Of a DNA stretch of 64,000 nucleotides, positions 22,937-34,147 are shown one piece after another. The stretch is from Cercozoa sp. M6MM (Eukaryota > Endomyxa: Ascetosporea), in the NCBI GenBank assembly GCA_040357565.1, contig JBDODJ010000027.1; one strand, given 5' to 3'. A program made the translations under genes and the position numbers. Position 1 is the first letter of the stretch. The number at the start of each line of letters is the position of its first letter. Below the pieces are notes generated by a model, which saw only the letters and a list, made by a program, of their open reading frames with translations, searched no databases and was not told where the DNA came from.

Positions 22937-25368
22937 GCACCCTTAACTCGTTCCTCCGCGAGAACAGCGTGGTGAGGCGACAGCACCGAGAAGTCTGTCA
23001 CGTCGGCCACGCGATGCGTCAGCACGCGTCCGTCGGCGCCGCCGCACACGACGAAACCGCCGCCCGAGAAACGCGTGCCAACTTGGACGCCCGTGCACTG
23101 CGTACAAAAGCCATGTTGTTTGTAGAGACAGACGGGACGAACAGACAGGACAGATAGACGGGACAGAGGGACAAACAGAGGACAGAAGGACAACGTACAG
23201 TGCCAGGGGCCATAGCCAGAGCGGCCTGCGCGTGCAGTGTGGCAGCGAAACGACCGACCTCGCACAGCGGTCGCTTCTGTCTCGGCGGTGTGTATGACAC
23301 CGCAGTGTTATCATCGTCCTTGTCGCTGTCACTATCACTGTCGCTGTCACTGTCGCTGTCACTCGAGTAGTCAGCACTCAGCGCAGCGTCCCAGTCGAAC
23401 ACACACAGGCGACCGTCACTGCCGCAGGTGAAAATACGTGTGGCCGCCATGAGTTCCTGACCGTCGGCCAACGTGGTCTTTGACGGCGGCAGCACTGCCA
23501 TGGCACCCAGTGCACCTACAGTCCCACAAATTGTCATATCCCGGAGGCACAAGACCACAGGAGACACCAGGCAGTACTAAACAATACGAGGCAGTACGAG
23601 ACAGTACCATTGTGTGCAGTAACACCGCCGCCCGGCATCATGGTGCCCGTGCTTAGCGAGTACATGAGCAGACGACCCTGCGCAGTGCCGACAGCGACAA
23701 CGTCGTCGTCAAGGAAACTCACGGCCCAGATCGGAGTCACGACATTGGCGGCATCGATTTCAATCCTAAGAGGAGAAACACCACGAATGCAACAAAACGA
23801 CAACACAGGGCAAAACAACAACAAGGCAGAGTGCACGAGATCTGCTGCAGTTGTCGACCACTCTGAACGTCCCAGACGCGCACACGTGCGTCCGACGCAC
23901 CGGCAGCAATGACGGAACCGTCGGCACTCCAGGCCACGGAGAGCTGCCTCGTGCTGATCTCTCTATCTCATTCACACAGTCACAGTCACGGTCTTGATCA
24001 GCGGAAGTGATCAGCGGGGAATGATCAGTGCAGAGCAGCAGATGAAACGCACTGCTTCTGAGCCAGCGTGGACGTTGTGGCACGCAGGGCACGCTCTCGG
24101 AAGGGCTCGCCTCTGGTGACGTCGAAGATTAGCACAGCATCGTCGGCGGCAACCGCGATTCTGTGCACACACTCATCTCTCCGCAATGGGTAAACTCAGC
24201 ATCGTTGCTCACAAGAAACGCACCTGTTGCCACAGGGAGACACAACGGCCGCCCAAGCCGCACCAGCACTCGTGTGCACGGCGTGCTTGACCATACTGTA
24301 CACACATGCATAGATGCGTGCTCACATAGGCACAGACCCAGAGATTCTCAGGAAGAGAGCACCCCTGCTTGTCGAGATCCCACTCCACCAGCATGCCGTT
24401 CAGCGCAACAGAAAACAAACGGTTCTGCGTCCAAACAACGCTGCGAATGCGCGATCGGCGGTGCGATTGCGCATCAAGCTGCAAGGGCACATGCAATAAA
24501 GTAAAGAGCAGGGGAAGCAAGTAACGTGTTGACACAAGTTAGTACCGAGAACTGCGAGTCGGGTGTTTTGCCAGCGATGGTAAACTCCAACACGAAACTC
24601 AACTGCGGTCGCACGCCGTGCAGCTGCGCGCGCTCCAGCGAGGCCCAGTCACCGGCGCCCTTCTGCGCCTGACTTTTGAGTTGGAACGCCGTCGTCTTCA
24701 ACCAAAAATGCACATGCAGTCCAATAAGTTTGGTCGTGCAAAATAGTCCAGTCAAGTAAAATTTAGGTCGAATCCAGCAGTACCTCGTTGGAGAAGATCG
24801 AGCTGCCGGCCGTGGAGAACGAGAACTGCGGCACGACGCGCCAAACCTCGATTGAATCGTTCGAACGAGCCACGGCGAGTCGCTGGCCATCTGTACAACG
24901 AGCATCATAAGGCTCAAAGCACCAAGAGTCGATGACAAGGCAAACGCACCCTGTGAGAAAGCCAGAGCCGTCACGCCGTGAAAGTCAAAGTCGACGAAGC
25001 GCACGCGGTGAATCGCATGCGGCTGTGTGACAAGCTTCACTTCGGCGGCACTCTTGGCGGCCGCCTTTTCCGTCTTGGCACCCTTCGGCTTCTTCTGACG
25101 CTTCTTGTCGCTACCACCGAGATTTGTTTTCGACTTGCTCTCGGGCGTGTCCTTTCGCTTCTCCTGGCGCTTCTTGGCGCTCTTTGGCTTCTTCTTCTTG
25201 ACCGACCGCTTGCCACCGTTGGCTGGTGCCCCGGCCTTCGGTGGCTGCAGCTTCTTCTTCCTGTGGAAAAACAGCATGATCCAGCCATGCACCAATAAAC
25301 TGATTAAATCATCCGCGATACAAGCATCACAAATAGAGCAGTAATCACGCGCACCTGTCCTCCGCCAT
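21247..25368 (-). CDS. UTP4: UTP4/Cirhin homologue, WD40 protein of the small-subunit processome
   Basis: A 14-base first exon (25368-25355, MAED plus split codon) is spliced to a lysine-rich second exon at 25260. The protein then enters IHRVRFVDFDFHGVTALAFS, the conserved Cirhin start. WD40 blades follow, such as IRSVVWTQNRLFSVALNGML, LSVAWSADGSVIAAGASDAR and IWAVSFLDDDVVAVGTAQGR, then RIFTCGSDGRLCVFDW. The C-terminus ends LLRVPAVRRRRFGY; the RFG-type end is typical of UTP4. UTP4 is a t-UTP/UtpA component acting in the nucleolus on pre-18S rRNA. Oddities are about 80 extra basic residues before the first blade and an acidic Ser-Asp repeat at 23321-23364 between blades. An intron near 22856-22935 consists largely of TA and GA microsatellites. 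Divergent from the anoctamin gene, with 312 bases between starts. Confidence 0.9.
22856..22935. repeat. (TA)n-(GA)n compound microsatellite
   Basis: About 13 TA units followed by about 25 GA units in a UTP4 intron. On the sense strand it reads (TC)n then (TA)n. Confidence 0.95.
23321..23364 (-). repeat. Coding repeat giving Ser-Asp dipeptides in UTP4
   Basis: Six-base units (GTCACT/GTCGCT on the plus strand) encode a run of about seven Ser-Asp pairs in the UTP4 frame. Confidence 0.9.
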
Positions 25369-25680
25369 CAAAAGCACGCACACACGGTCCTTGGCGTCTG
25401 CGTACGCTCAAGCGCGGGCCCCAGCTTTCTTTTTTGTTGCGGAACGCCGGTGACCAAGATCCACAAGTCGATGCTCTGTGCTTGCAAACGGCGATCGTGT
25501 GCTTGAACAGATTTATTTTAGTCCTTTGATGAGTGTAGGTTATGCAGCAGTGTCAGAAATTTTGTAGCAATCCAGATTGAAAAATTCGCGTTCGGGTTTT
25601 GAGTGCCAACCTCGCGTCAGTTTCGTCGGTCGACCTCTGTCTTCACCAATGGCTTAAATTACTCAACCAAAAAACCATCA
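25369..25680. promoter_or_regulatory. Likely bidirectional promoter between UTP4 and the anoctamin gene
   Basis: This 312-base gap separates two divergent start codons, so both promoters must lie in it or overlap the genes. It holds short A/T-rich patches (for example around 25508-25560), but I see no recognisable TATA box or repeated element. The assignment rests on gene orientation only. Confidence 0.4.
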
Positions 25681-27297
25681 ATGTCAGAACTTTCGACCTC
25701 GATGCAGACGGAATCTGCTCGCAGCACGGCAGGTGAGTTTTTCGACAGACTACAGTTGACTTACCTTTTCGGCACCCCTCTGTGTTCTCAGCAACGATTG
25801 ACACGACAGAGTTCGTGACGTACAGTTTCTTGTTTGCTCTGCTTAGTGCATGGTTCAAGTTTGTGTTAATCGGGTTCGACAGAGACGCGCGCGAGCCTCT
25901 CGGTCTATGCTGCTATGATTTGTGCCTTGTCTTTGGCAAAGGAAGTGGCGAAAGAAGTGTTGTTCACGAAGCACGTGACAAAACAGTGACACTCAAAGAA
26001 GCTGATAGGTTCCGACAGCGACGGACACAAGTCACACAGGCGCTTCAAAAGAAAGGTTTCATCTGCCGACTTGTGTCTTCTAGTGACATCGATTTCCTGC
26101 TCATCCATGCTACCGACAAGCTGCTGCGAAAACACGCACAACGAAATCGATTGCCTGTGCTCTTGGAACCAGACAGTCTACGACGAGCACTCTTGGTATG
26201 CTACCAAAATGAATTTGTCACCAAATGAAGATGTGTTTCTACTTCTGTCTCTAGGAAAGGAAGGATCCTTTGGCGCTCTGTGCTGCAGAGACGGAAGAGT
26301 TGCTTCGGTGCCCTTAGATTTTCTTCAAAAAGAGCTATTTCATAACTAATATCGGTACATGTATCGGTAGAAAAGGACAGCTGTGTGGACGCTACTCGAG
26401 ATTTGAAAGCAAGCTGGCGACGCTGTTTAACGACATGCATGCACCCTACTGTCAGCAGTAACACTGATTCTGACACCGTCACTCGTACGGTAGCACTGAA
26501 GAGAACAACAGGAAATTGTATTTTTTTCAGACTTGAAGAACTCCAGTTGCTGTCGAGAACAGCGGACGTTCGAACTGGTGAGCCGTCGTGCTTCAGTGCC
26601 TTCCAACGACACCAGCTTGTGTGCACTGCGACCAAAGCGTTGAGTCTTGATGGGGTATCACCTTGACTACTGCCAGTGCCTTCCGCCAGTATCCTTGCTT
26701 TGCAGAAAAAGGTCGAAATGAGTGCTCTCCTGGATGACGACAAAGAACCGCTCAAGACCGTGTTTCCAGTACCAAACCTGCAGCACCGCGCACTGCTCCG
26801 ACAGCAAGTGGCACTGCCAAAACATTTGACCGACTGCGTGCTTGCTGCTTGTGGTTGGACACGTGCGCGAGAGCGAGTGCATTCCTCCATGCTCAAGGTG
26901 AACTTGAGCGAGTAGGACTCAGCTTGATTGGTTGCACTGACTGTACCTGTGTTGGTAGATACGCGACTACATAGGCGAGTCGTGGGCGTATTACTTTGCC
27001 TTTGTGTCTTGTTTGATTGGACACATGGTACTGCCGGTTGGCATGGCATTATTGTTGACGATGTCGAGTGCCTCGGTCGTGGAAGGTTCGTTCGCGTACC
27101 TGTGCTTTGCGTGCTGCGTCCCATGTGCCGCGTTTCTCTTCTTGCGACGCTGGAATCGACAAAGCGAGCGACTGCGACAGGCCACTGCCTTCTCGCACAC
27201 GCCAATGGACATGCGTCGACGCGGCTTCCGCGCGCACCACTTCTACTCACCCGTCGATGGCTGTGAGTTTGAACACTTACTTCTTACCTGCTGGTGG

Positions 27298-27346
<49 letters not shown>

Positions 27347-27618
27347 AGTGCTGCGCTCGTACATGCCGAGAGCAGAGTCACGCAAACGCCGCGTCGTCTC
27401 CGGAGTGGCCACACTGGCGGCTTTGTTGGTTTCGCTGTGTGCAGCCACCTTCTTGTTCTTTTTGCGTGCGCGCTGGGAGAAGTCCGACTGGCGCTGGGCT
27501 AAGCCTGTACATGCTACACTCTTTATCGTACTTCTTCTGTACATCAGTGTCCTGCTTGAGCTTGGCAGGCCTTGACAGTTGTGTCAACGACGCAAACAAC
27601 TTGTAAATACCTCCCTTC

Positions 27619-27671
<53 letters not shown>

Positions 27672-27771
27672 NNNNNNNNNNNNNNNNNNNNNNNNNNNNN
27701 NNNNNNNNNNNNNNNNNNNNNNNNNNNNNNNNNNNNNNNNNNNNNNNNNNNNNNNNNNNNNNNNNNNNNNN

Positions 27772-27836
<65 letters not shown>

Positions 27837-29001
27837 TGCGTATGCTGTCTTTGGTGCAGTGCTGACCTTGTTGGGTGCGAATCTGGTTCCTCTGCTCGTA
27901 CAGTACGAGAACCATGCCTACAAACGGCAGCACCAAGCGAGTTTCACCTTGAAATGGTTTTTGCTGCGCTTCATTGTGGCATTCCAGGTGAGATTGAGAC
28001 CCTCTTCTTCCTGCGAGCGATGCATTGCGCCTTTCTAAGAAGTTAGTTTACTTAGGCACCTCTGTTCGTTGCCTTTGTGCGGCGCGTGTTGACTGGGTGC
28101 GAGAACAACTCGTGCATGCCCTTGCTGCGCCAGGTAAGTTCGTGCCTCATTTCACGAAGACAGAACACTTTTTACGTAGGAAGTGTTCACGCTGTTCGTC
28201 ACACAAATCTTGGTGCAAAATGTGGTCGAAATCGCTGCTCCATTCGTCATGTCGAAAGTGCGCGCTTGGAGACAGAAGAACAAAGTGTCAACAACAGCAA
28301 TGACTGACGACACAAATGCTCCTGGAGTGCCGAACTTCTCAGGAGTGCCAAACCCCTCAAGAGCACGGGCGCCGGACGAGGCCAGTTTGGCGTTCGAAGA
28401 CATGACGCGAGACGACGAAGAGATCGCGAGAATTCTGTTGAGCGAGTTGCAGAAGGAGACACAGGACTCCCCGTTTGAAGACATTGGTGAACTGGTGCTG
28501 CACTTTGGGCTGATGTTTCTGTTCGCCAGTGCTGCTCCTGTGGCGCTTTCCGCGCTTGCCTTTGTCGCGGCCGTGGCCGAGTTCTGCCTCGACTGGAACA
28601 AGGTCACTCTCGTGCTGCGACGACCGAGCCTGCGTCGTAGTGGCGGCATCGGTCGGTGGAGTGTCGTGTTTGCTACACTGGGCATGCTATCCATGCCGTG
28701 CAACGTGATGCTTGTGCTCCGCGAGTCCTTTTGGGCGCAAAAGCTGGTGGAACAATATGCCTCGCCTGCGTCAGTCGCTTTGCGCATAGCAGCACTTGAG
28801 TGTTTGCTCGTTTTGCTCTATTACCAGTGTACCGTGCTCTACTTATTTTTCTCTAATTTTCACCCTTCGAGACCTCAGTATTATGTTGCAGATGCATACA
28901 AGAGCGGTCTTCACAGTGAGATCGACGAGAAGAACCAACGCAACAGACACGTGCTGCACGCGCTGGCGTTGCCACAACTTGCTAACTATGCGCACGAGTA
29001 A
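25681..29001 (+). CDS. Anoctamin/TMEM16 family membrane protein
   Basis: Starts MSELSTSMQTESARSTA, then a 59-nt intron (25733-25791). After a soluble N-terminal part comes the family hallmark IRDYIGESWAYYFAFVSCLI (about 26960-27020). More helices follow: VLRSYMPRAESRKRRVV with VATLAALLVSLCAATFLFFL, LTLLGANLVPLLVQYENHAY, FTLFVTQILVQNVVEIAAPF, then LVLHFGLMFLFASAAPVALS and VAAVAEFCLDWNK. Glutamates and an aspartate at the calcium-site positions of helices 7 and 8 (VVEIAAP; AEFCLD) are kept. The stop is at 28999-29001. Anoctamins are calcium-activated chloride channels or lipid scramblases, or ER-plasma-membrane tethers in fungi; which applies here cannot be told. A 100-N gap in a TG-repeat intron (27672-27771) and a TG intron at 27301-27350 interrupt the gene. 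Confidence 0.92.
27301..27344. repeat. (TG)n microsatellite
   Basis: Fills an anoctamin intron that ends GTTACAG. Confidence 0.95.
27623..27834. repeat. (TG)n microsatellite with a 100-N gap at 27672-27771
   Basis: TG repeat on both sides of 100 N. The round number suggests a gap of unknown size. Intronic in the anoctamin gene. Confidence 0.95.
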
Positions 29002-29192
29002 ATGGAACAGCAACAGCGCTGCAATTGTCTAAGCAAAGAAGGGAAAGAAGCGTGCGTGTCGATTGTTAGTTAGTTCAGTCGAACCTGCGCCAAGCAGCTT
29101 TTTGCAAGCATGTCGATTGATCGTCCGTCCGACGGGCATGCAGCTAGCCTACGGTAGCGAGTCGAGTCAGTCCGTAACACACGAGACGGACG

Positions 29193-31713
29193 CTATTTAG
29201 TCAAGATGTTCCAAAGACTCCATGCGGGTGACGCCGTTTTCTCCTTCGGGGGACGTTTAGGCTCGCGGAATTTATCGAATTCGCGCTTGAACATCGATAC
29301 CGACCAGTTCCCCTTTTGATCGTTGTGGTGGGGCGTTTGGATCGTTTTCTTGCTGCAAGCAAACAAAAGCACGAGGCAGACAACTTCGCAAGACAACATA
29401 AAACATAAACTTGGAGATAAACATACTTGGATCTAATAAGGATGTGCCCCCAATGCTTTGCCAATTCGTTCGGCACTTTAACGCGATCACACGCTTTGTG
29501 CAGCAAGTGAATGCACTCCGTTGAGTTCTCTGCAGATCAGGCTCGTCCGCAGTTCAAAAAAAAGAACAAGACGCTTAATTTACCTCGTTGCGAAAGAAGC
29601 AAGAACACTTGCCGTGCAAAGCGCGGTGTGAGTCGGAAAGCATCCCTGTTGCCATCGAAGCAGTTCTCAATGAATGCAGTAGTTTCGGATGGTTGTGCGT
29701 GCCCGTATTTCTCCATCACCGCGTAGACTTCCTACAAAAACAAAGGAAAATGCGGTTGATCACCAGATATGAGTGGGAAAGAGCGGTACCACAATGGCAG
29801 CAGCCACATCGTCAAGTTCGAGCAAGCTCCTGGTCTCAGAATCTACAGCAAAGTAACACATTGAAATATTAAAAGGCATCAAAAGCTAGCAGAGCAAAAA
29901 AAGAGAAACCGTAAGGTGAGGGCGACGGGTCCAACAATCCGACTTTCAATCTCCTCAAGAGCTTTCGCACATCTTTGCTGTTTTTCGACACTTTAAACTT
30001 GTACTTCGGAGCAACTTTTGCGCAAGCCATTGCAAGCCTGTCCACAAAAACACCGTTAGAATCCAAATCATACAGGCAAACCTTTGCAGAAAAAGAGTAC
30101 ACGACATCGTCGTCGGCACAATGGGGGCCGTGCCGCAAATTCAACAGTTTCTGGCACAAAGCAATATCGCCCTCGAGTGCCATCGCCGTGGCAGCACAGA
30201 GTATGTCCTCGCTGTGGCAATAAACTCTAATACAAAACTGGATTCATCGGCAAAAATGGACTGACTCTGTGTGAGATGGCGCTTCACGAAAAATTGCATG
30301 CACCAGTTGCAGCAATGACGAATTGGCAGAGTGCGACAAGCACAGCGAGGTCAGTCTCGGCAGCAGCAGCAAAACCCCTTCCTGCTCGCACGCAACACTA
30401 GATGTAGGAGTGTAACCAGAGAGGTCACTCAAATAGCACCTGAGTTGGAAGTTGTAGATTGAGCTTTGCATCGGCTGGCGACGAAGGAAGAAAGACATGC
30501 GCCGAAGCTGCCCTGTTTCGGACTCTGTCGGCCAGCTCCAAGTCCAACAGTGCCTGTACAGCAACAGCACGAATCACTGTGTACTGCAACGGAAAGAACA
30601 AGCTATCGACACCTGCGTGAGCAGACGAGCCTTTTCGGTCACGGCCAAATGACTGCCGAAAATCTTGCGAATGAGTGGCAACACAAACGATCGTGTCTCT
30701 TCCGTGTTTTCTAAAACGAAATACAGGAAAATCTATTAAAACACATCGAGCGCACGGATCGAGATATGAAACCTCGTGTCATTTCGGCAAGTCGCCGTAG
30801 GCACGCTTCAAACTCGTTCAATTCCCTAAAACCAATCGAGCATCGTACCAGCAAGAAACATGCAAAAAAAAAAACAAAAGCACTGTGCAGAGTCCATCAA
30901 AGACACAAACGATAGCCGATATATCAGCGCCATGGGATTTCCGGCACGGTTGGTTGAAGCTTCGCCAATCAGTCGCAAAGCAGCGGTTTCGACGCAACGG
31001 CACTCTCGTTCCACAAGGGCAAACGGCACTAGAGGACACGCAAAACACACAAATACACAACAACACATAGCTTTACAAATCTAGACACACTTGTGGAAGC
31101 GACAGATGCGAGCGCTTGGAGGATTTGCACGCACGTTACAAAGGCCAGATTGCTCCATCGCTCTGGACATTGAAAGTCTCCCAGCCCTGGAGAAACACAA
31201 AGACAGATTCCGCCCAGTAGAGATTCACAGCACGGAAGGAAACAAGATACCAGTGTCTTCTTCCAAGCTAGCGATCAATCGGTCCGCGAGCTCGCTAAAC
31301 TTGGATTTGTCAGCCGCGATCTGAGTCCGAAAAAGCAAAGCACGCAGCAAGGCTCTCTCGTGCGCTGCAGGTTTCTTTCGTGCTTCAGTTTCAACCAGCA
31401 ACTGTGCGAGTGCTTCGCTCAGCACAGCTGCGTGTTCGACGTTCATCTGGGCACCATGATCACTCTCTGGTCGGCCAAAAACGGCGTTTCGCAGTGTCCG
31501 CGCCGATACATGGTCATGACCGACGTTTGCCAAGTAGACAGCATCGTTTGTCGTTCCAAAATGCGCATCGCGCTCAAACCACTGCTCCAGTGCGGTCCGC
31601 AGACCACCAGAAACCAAATTGGGCGCAGTCGGCGTGCCCGCTTCCGCGTAGAAGCGAATTACCTTGGCGCGCACCAGCCGCTGGCTGCATCGCGCGATTC
31701 TGCCCGCGTGCAT
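29193..31713 (-). CDS. Unrecognised helical protein, possibly mitochondrial
   Basis: The first exon opens MHAGRIARCSQRLVRAKVIR, an Arg-rich, acid-poor start that resembles a mitochondrial presequence. It continues for about 150 residues of helical sequence (for example AVLSEALAQLLVETEARKKP). Later exons, read by frame, include TRSFVLPLIRKIFGSHLAV, GDIALCQKLLNLRHGPHC, SKDVRKLLRRLKVGLL, EVYAVMEKYGHAQPSETTAF and HKACDRVKVPNELAKHWGHI. The last is KREFDKFREPKRPPKEKTA before the stop at 29193. Repeated short amphipathic helices suggest an alpha-solenoid, as in many organellar RNA-binding proteins, but I cannot show a repeat consensus. Exon borders between 31220 and 30200 are approximate. No named family. 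Confidence 0.6.
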
Positions 31714-31979
31714 CGCTTAAACGAGTGCCCACGTGGCTTGAAACAACAAAGAGTGGCAGCGCGCTTCCATAAGCAACAGAGCGCACAGAGTGTTCCTGTT
31801 TGAAACCAGCGCAAACCTCAGCGCAGCCTTAATATATTCATAAAATAATAAAAACGATGACGGGTCCATCACAACAGAGCAAACTTTAGCGAACGGCAGT
31901 AGACGTCATCTCAGGTAAAGTGGGCCAGTTTCGTTGGTTGTGACTGCTTAAACTACACTAAAATGTACTTGTACTTGGA

Positions 31980-33028
31980 CTACGCGTCATGCGCGATGTC
32001 ACGCAGTCCCAGCGGCATCGGATCACCCGCATGTGGTCCAAGATCCTCCAGACTGTCGCCCTGCCCAAACGAGACGGGCCATACAAGAGCAGCGTGTATG
32101 GCATACTGAAAGCAGTACTGTCCATTGACGAACGTGCTCGTTGATCCAGTTGTAGGAGTGATGCGCAGATGAGTAGATGCCCCGTCCTGTGGCACTGCAC
32201 GGGAACGACGCCATCGAGGCGATGCCGACAATCTGCGCCTCGCGTGAAAACGAACCGAGGTAAATAAAAACAGGCCGACACGGAGAAAACTGAACTCACA
32301 CGGTAGCCCTTCGAAATGTCATCGTATTGCATCAGCGGGCCACCCTACACAGCCCAAGAACGCAGTGAGTATGTATGAAGGCAGATCACAAGGGGTACCG
32401 AGTCGCCTGAGCAGACGCCCTGTGGACCGTTCGCAACCGTCAGGACATCACCACTCTCAATCACTGTAGACTTGCCTGCACGCACGCAAAAGATCACATT
32501 CGTACTCGGCAAGAACATATGGTGGACTGGGGTACCCGTGCGGTGAATGCCAGCACGCGGACTGCCATAGCTGCGGTCGATTCCGTAGCCTACCACCGTG
32601 GCTACAGCACAATCATTTATCTCTGCCACCCTACCCCCACACTACCTCAGTTACCTTCAGTATGCAGCAAGCCAGGACGTCGAGAGACTTCGTAGAAAGG
32701 CTCTGTGCATGCACATTCTAATGCATTTTGTGTGAGTTCAACGTATAGCAAGCATACGACGCCACAGACGAGTGTTGAGGTGCATCACACACACATCTTC
32801 GTAGGGAGGCGTCCTACAACACATCAAACCAGTACATTTTCTCGAAACTGTCAGTGTTGTAATGCAGACAATGGGTAAAATTACATGCCCTGGTTGGCAA
32901 AGGATTTCACAGTTGACAACAGATGGGCATTTTTCGATTGCCCTTGGCCATAATGCGGATGGTCAACATCGCCTCCGGTCCAAATCTCGTAACCACTACG
33001 GCAACATGGCAAAAGGCACACACACACA

Positions 33029-33083
<55 letters not shown>

Positions 33084-33643
33084 CACACCCTAGTTACCTG
33101 CCCTTCTTGTTATTGATATCGACCACGCAGCAATGCATCGCAGTCAGCACCACCTCAGGGTGGATCAAAGTGCCAGTGCACAAGTTGTCCGTCTTTCCAG
33201 AGTTTTGCGGATGGCGGATGCGAACAGCGACTGTACCCTTCCAGTATTCACCTGCAGTCGATCATTAAACAGTCTTACATGTGCAATATCTCGTTACTCA
33301 GTTGAGTGCTACCTTTCGTTTCATAGCCACCCACAACTTGTACAAAGCCGTCGCCAAATCCGTTCTTCTCCGCTACTTCGTACGTGTGTCTCACGAGGTC
33401 GCGCGACTCCTCCGGGCTGGAAACACAAGGAGAAACCCATGGGTACAAGTGAAGGGGCAACGGGTAAGGGGCAGAAAGTACTGTAAAGGGAAGGGTGAGG
33501 TAAATGGGGTTTAAGGGGTACGATACAAAAGAAACAAAACACAAGAGAAACAAAACACAAGAGAAACAAATGATTGCCCAAACTTACCTGCTCTCGCCCG
33601 ATACTAGAGCTGCACCCAGCAGCACACTCTTCAGCCAATGCAT
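31980..33643 (-). CDS. Secreted chymotrypsin-fold serine protease (S1 family zymogen)
   Basis: The first exon encodes a signal peptide (MHWLKSVLLGAALVSG). A short pro-segment leads to VVGGYETKGEYWKGTVAVRI, the mature S1 N-terminus. The catalytic His is in GTLIHPEVVLTAMHC, the Asp most likely in YEDVCVMHL (near 32790), and the Ser in CSGDSGGPLMQY. A 53-nt intron (32346-32398) splits GDS from GGP. The C-terminal helix is NWINEHV. Six residues before the active serine there is Gly instead of the Asp of trypsin, so a trypsin-like Lys/Arg preference is not expected. The residue before VVGG is Gln, so activation is probably not by a trypsin-like enzyme. Roughly 300 residues. A CA-repeat intron lies at 33017-33082. 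The stop at 31980 assumes a last intron ending GGGCAG. Confidence 0.9.
33017..33082. repeat. (CA)n microsatellite
   Basis: In an intron of the minus-strand protease gene, so TG on the sense strand. Confidence 0.95.
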
Positions 33644-34147
33644 TCTTTGGTGCAACCGCTGCTGTACTGCACAATCGTACAGTTAAAGTCGATCGGTTTT
33701 CACAAAAACTAACGGTTTTCCTGCCAACGATTTTGCACTTCAACACTGCCAAAAGGTGCAAACAAATGATTCTGTGTTTAGCTTCGCCGCTGATGGATTG
33801 TTGCGGTGCAAGCGGTCGCCGCAATTCGATATCAAATTCGTGTCTGACCCATGACACCAAGTATAATAACAAAGTAGTTTCTAATTGGATTGTCAACTAT
33901 TCCCCGAAGCTAAGCATCCTTAACCAGGGGCGATATCGCGCGTTGTGAAGGGAAACCTGAACGGCGATTATTGCTAGTTGAAAACTAAACCCAATAACCC
34001 CGGTGGATGTGCGCCTCTGACCTACGGGCCATGTGCCTTCCGCCAATTTCTGGCGGGCAAGCTTCGCGCTGCCTCAAACCCCTTCACATTCCTTTTTTGT
34101 TTTTTGTTGCGAGGCTTGTCGCGTTCCAGGTTCCGGGTTCCCTCGCG
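33644..34147. other. Intergenic region upstream of the protease gene
   Basis: The minus-strand frame of the protease first exon extends upstream, but without a credible start or domain. The region probably contains the protease promoter and the 3' untranslated region of the next minus-strand gene. No repeat or motif stands out. Confidence 0.45.

Noticed and set aside
28152-28787. 211-codon minus-strand frame
   Set aside because: It is antisense to anoctamin exons carrying the conserved membrane helices.
31084-31803. Plus-strand open frames over the helical protein gene
   Set aside because: They are antisense shadows of the minus-strand exons and have the composition of reversed coding sequence.
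33321-33896. 191-codon minus-strand frame over the protease 5' region
   Set aside because: It reads through the protease first intron in another frame. The spliced frame gives signal peptide plus mature protease.
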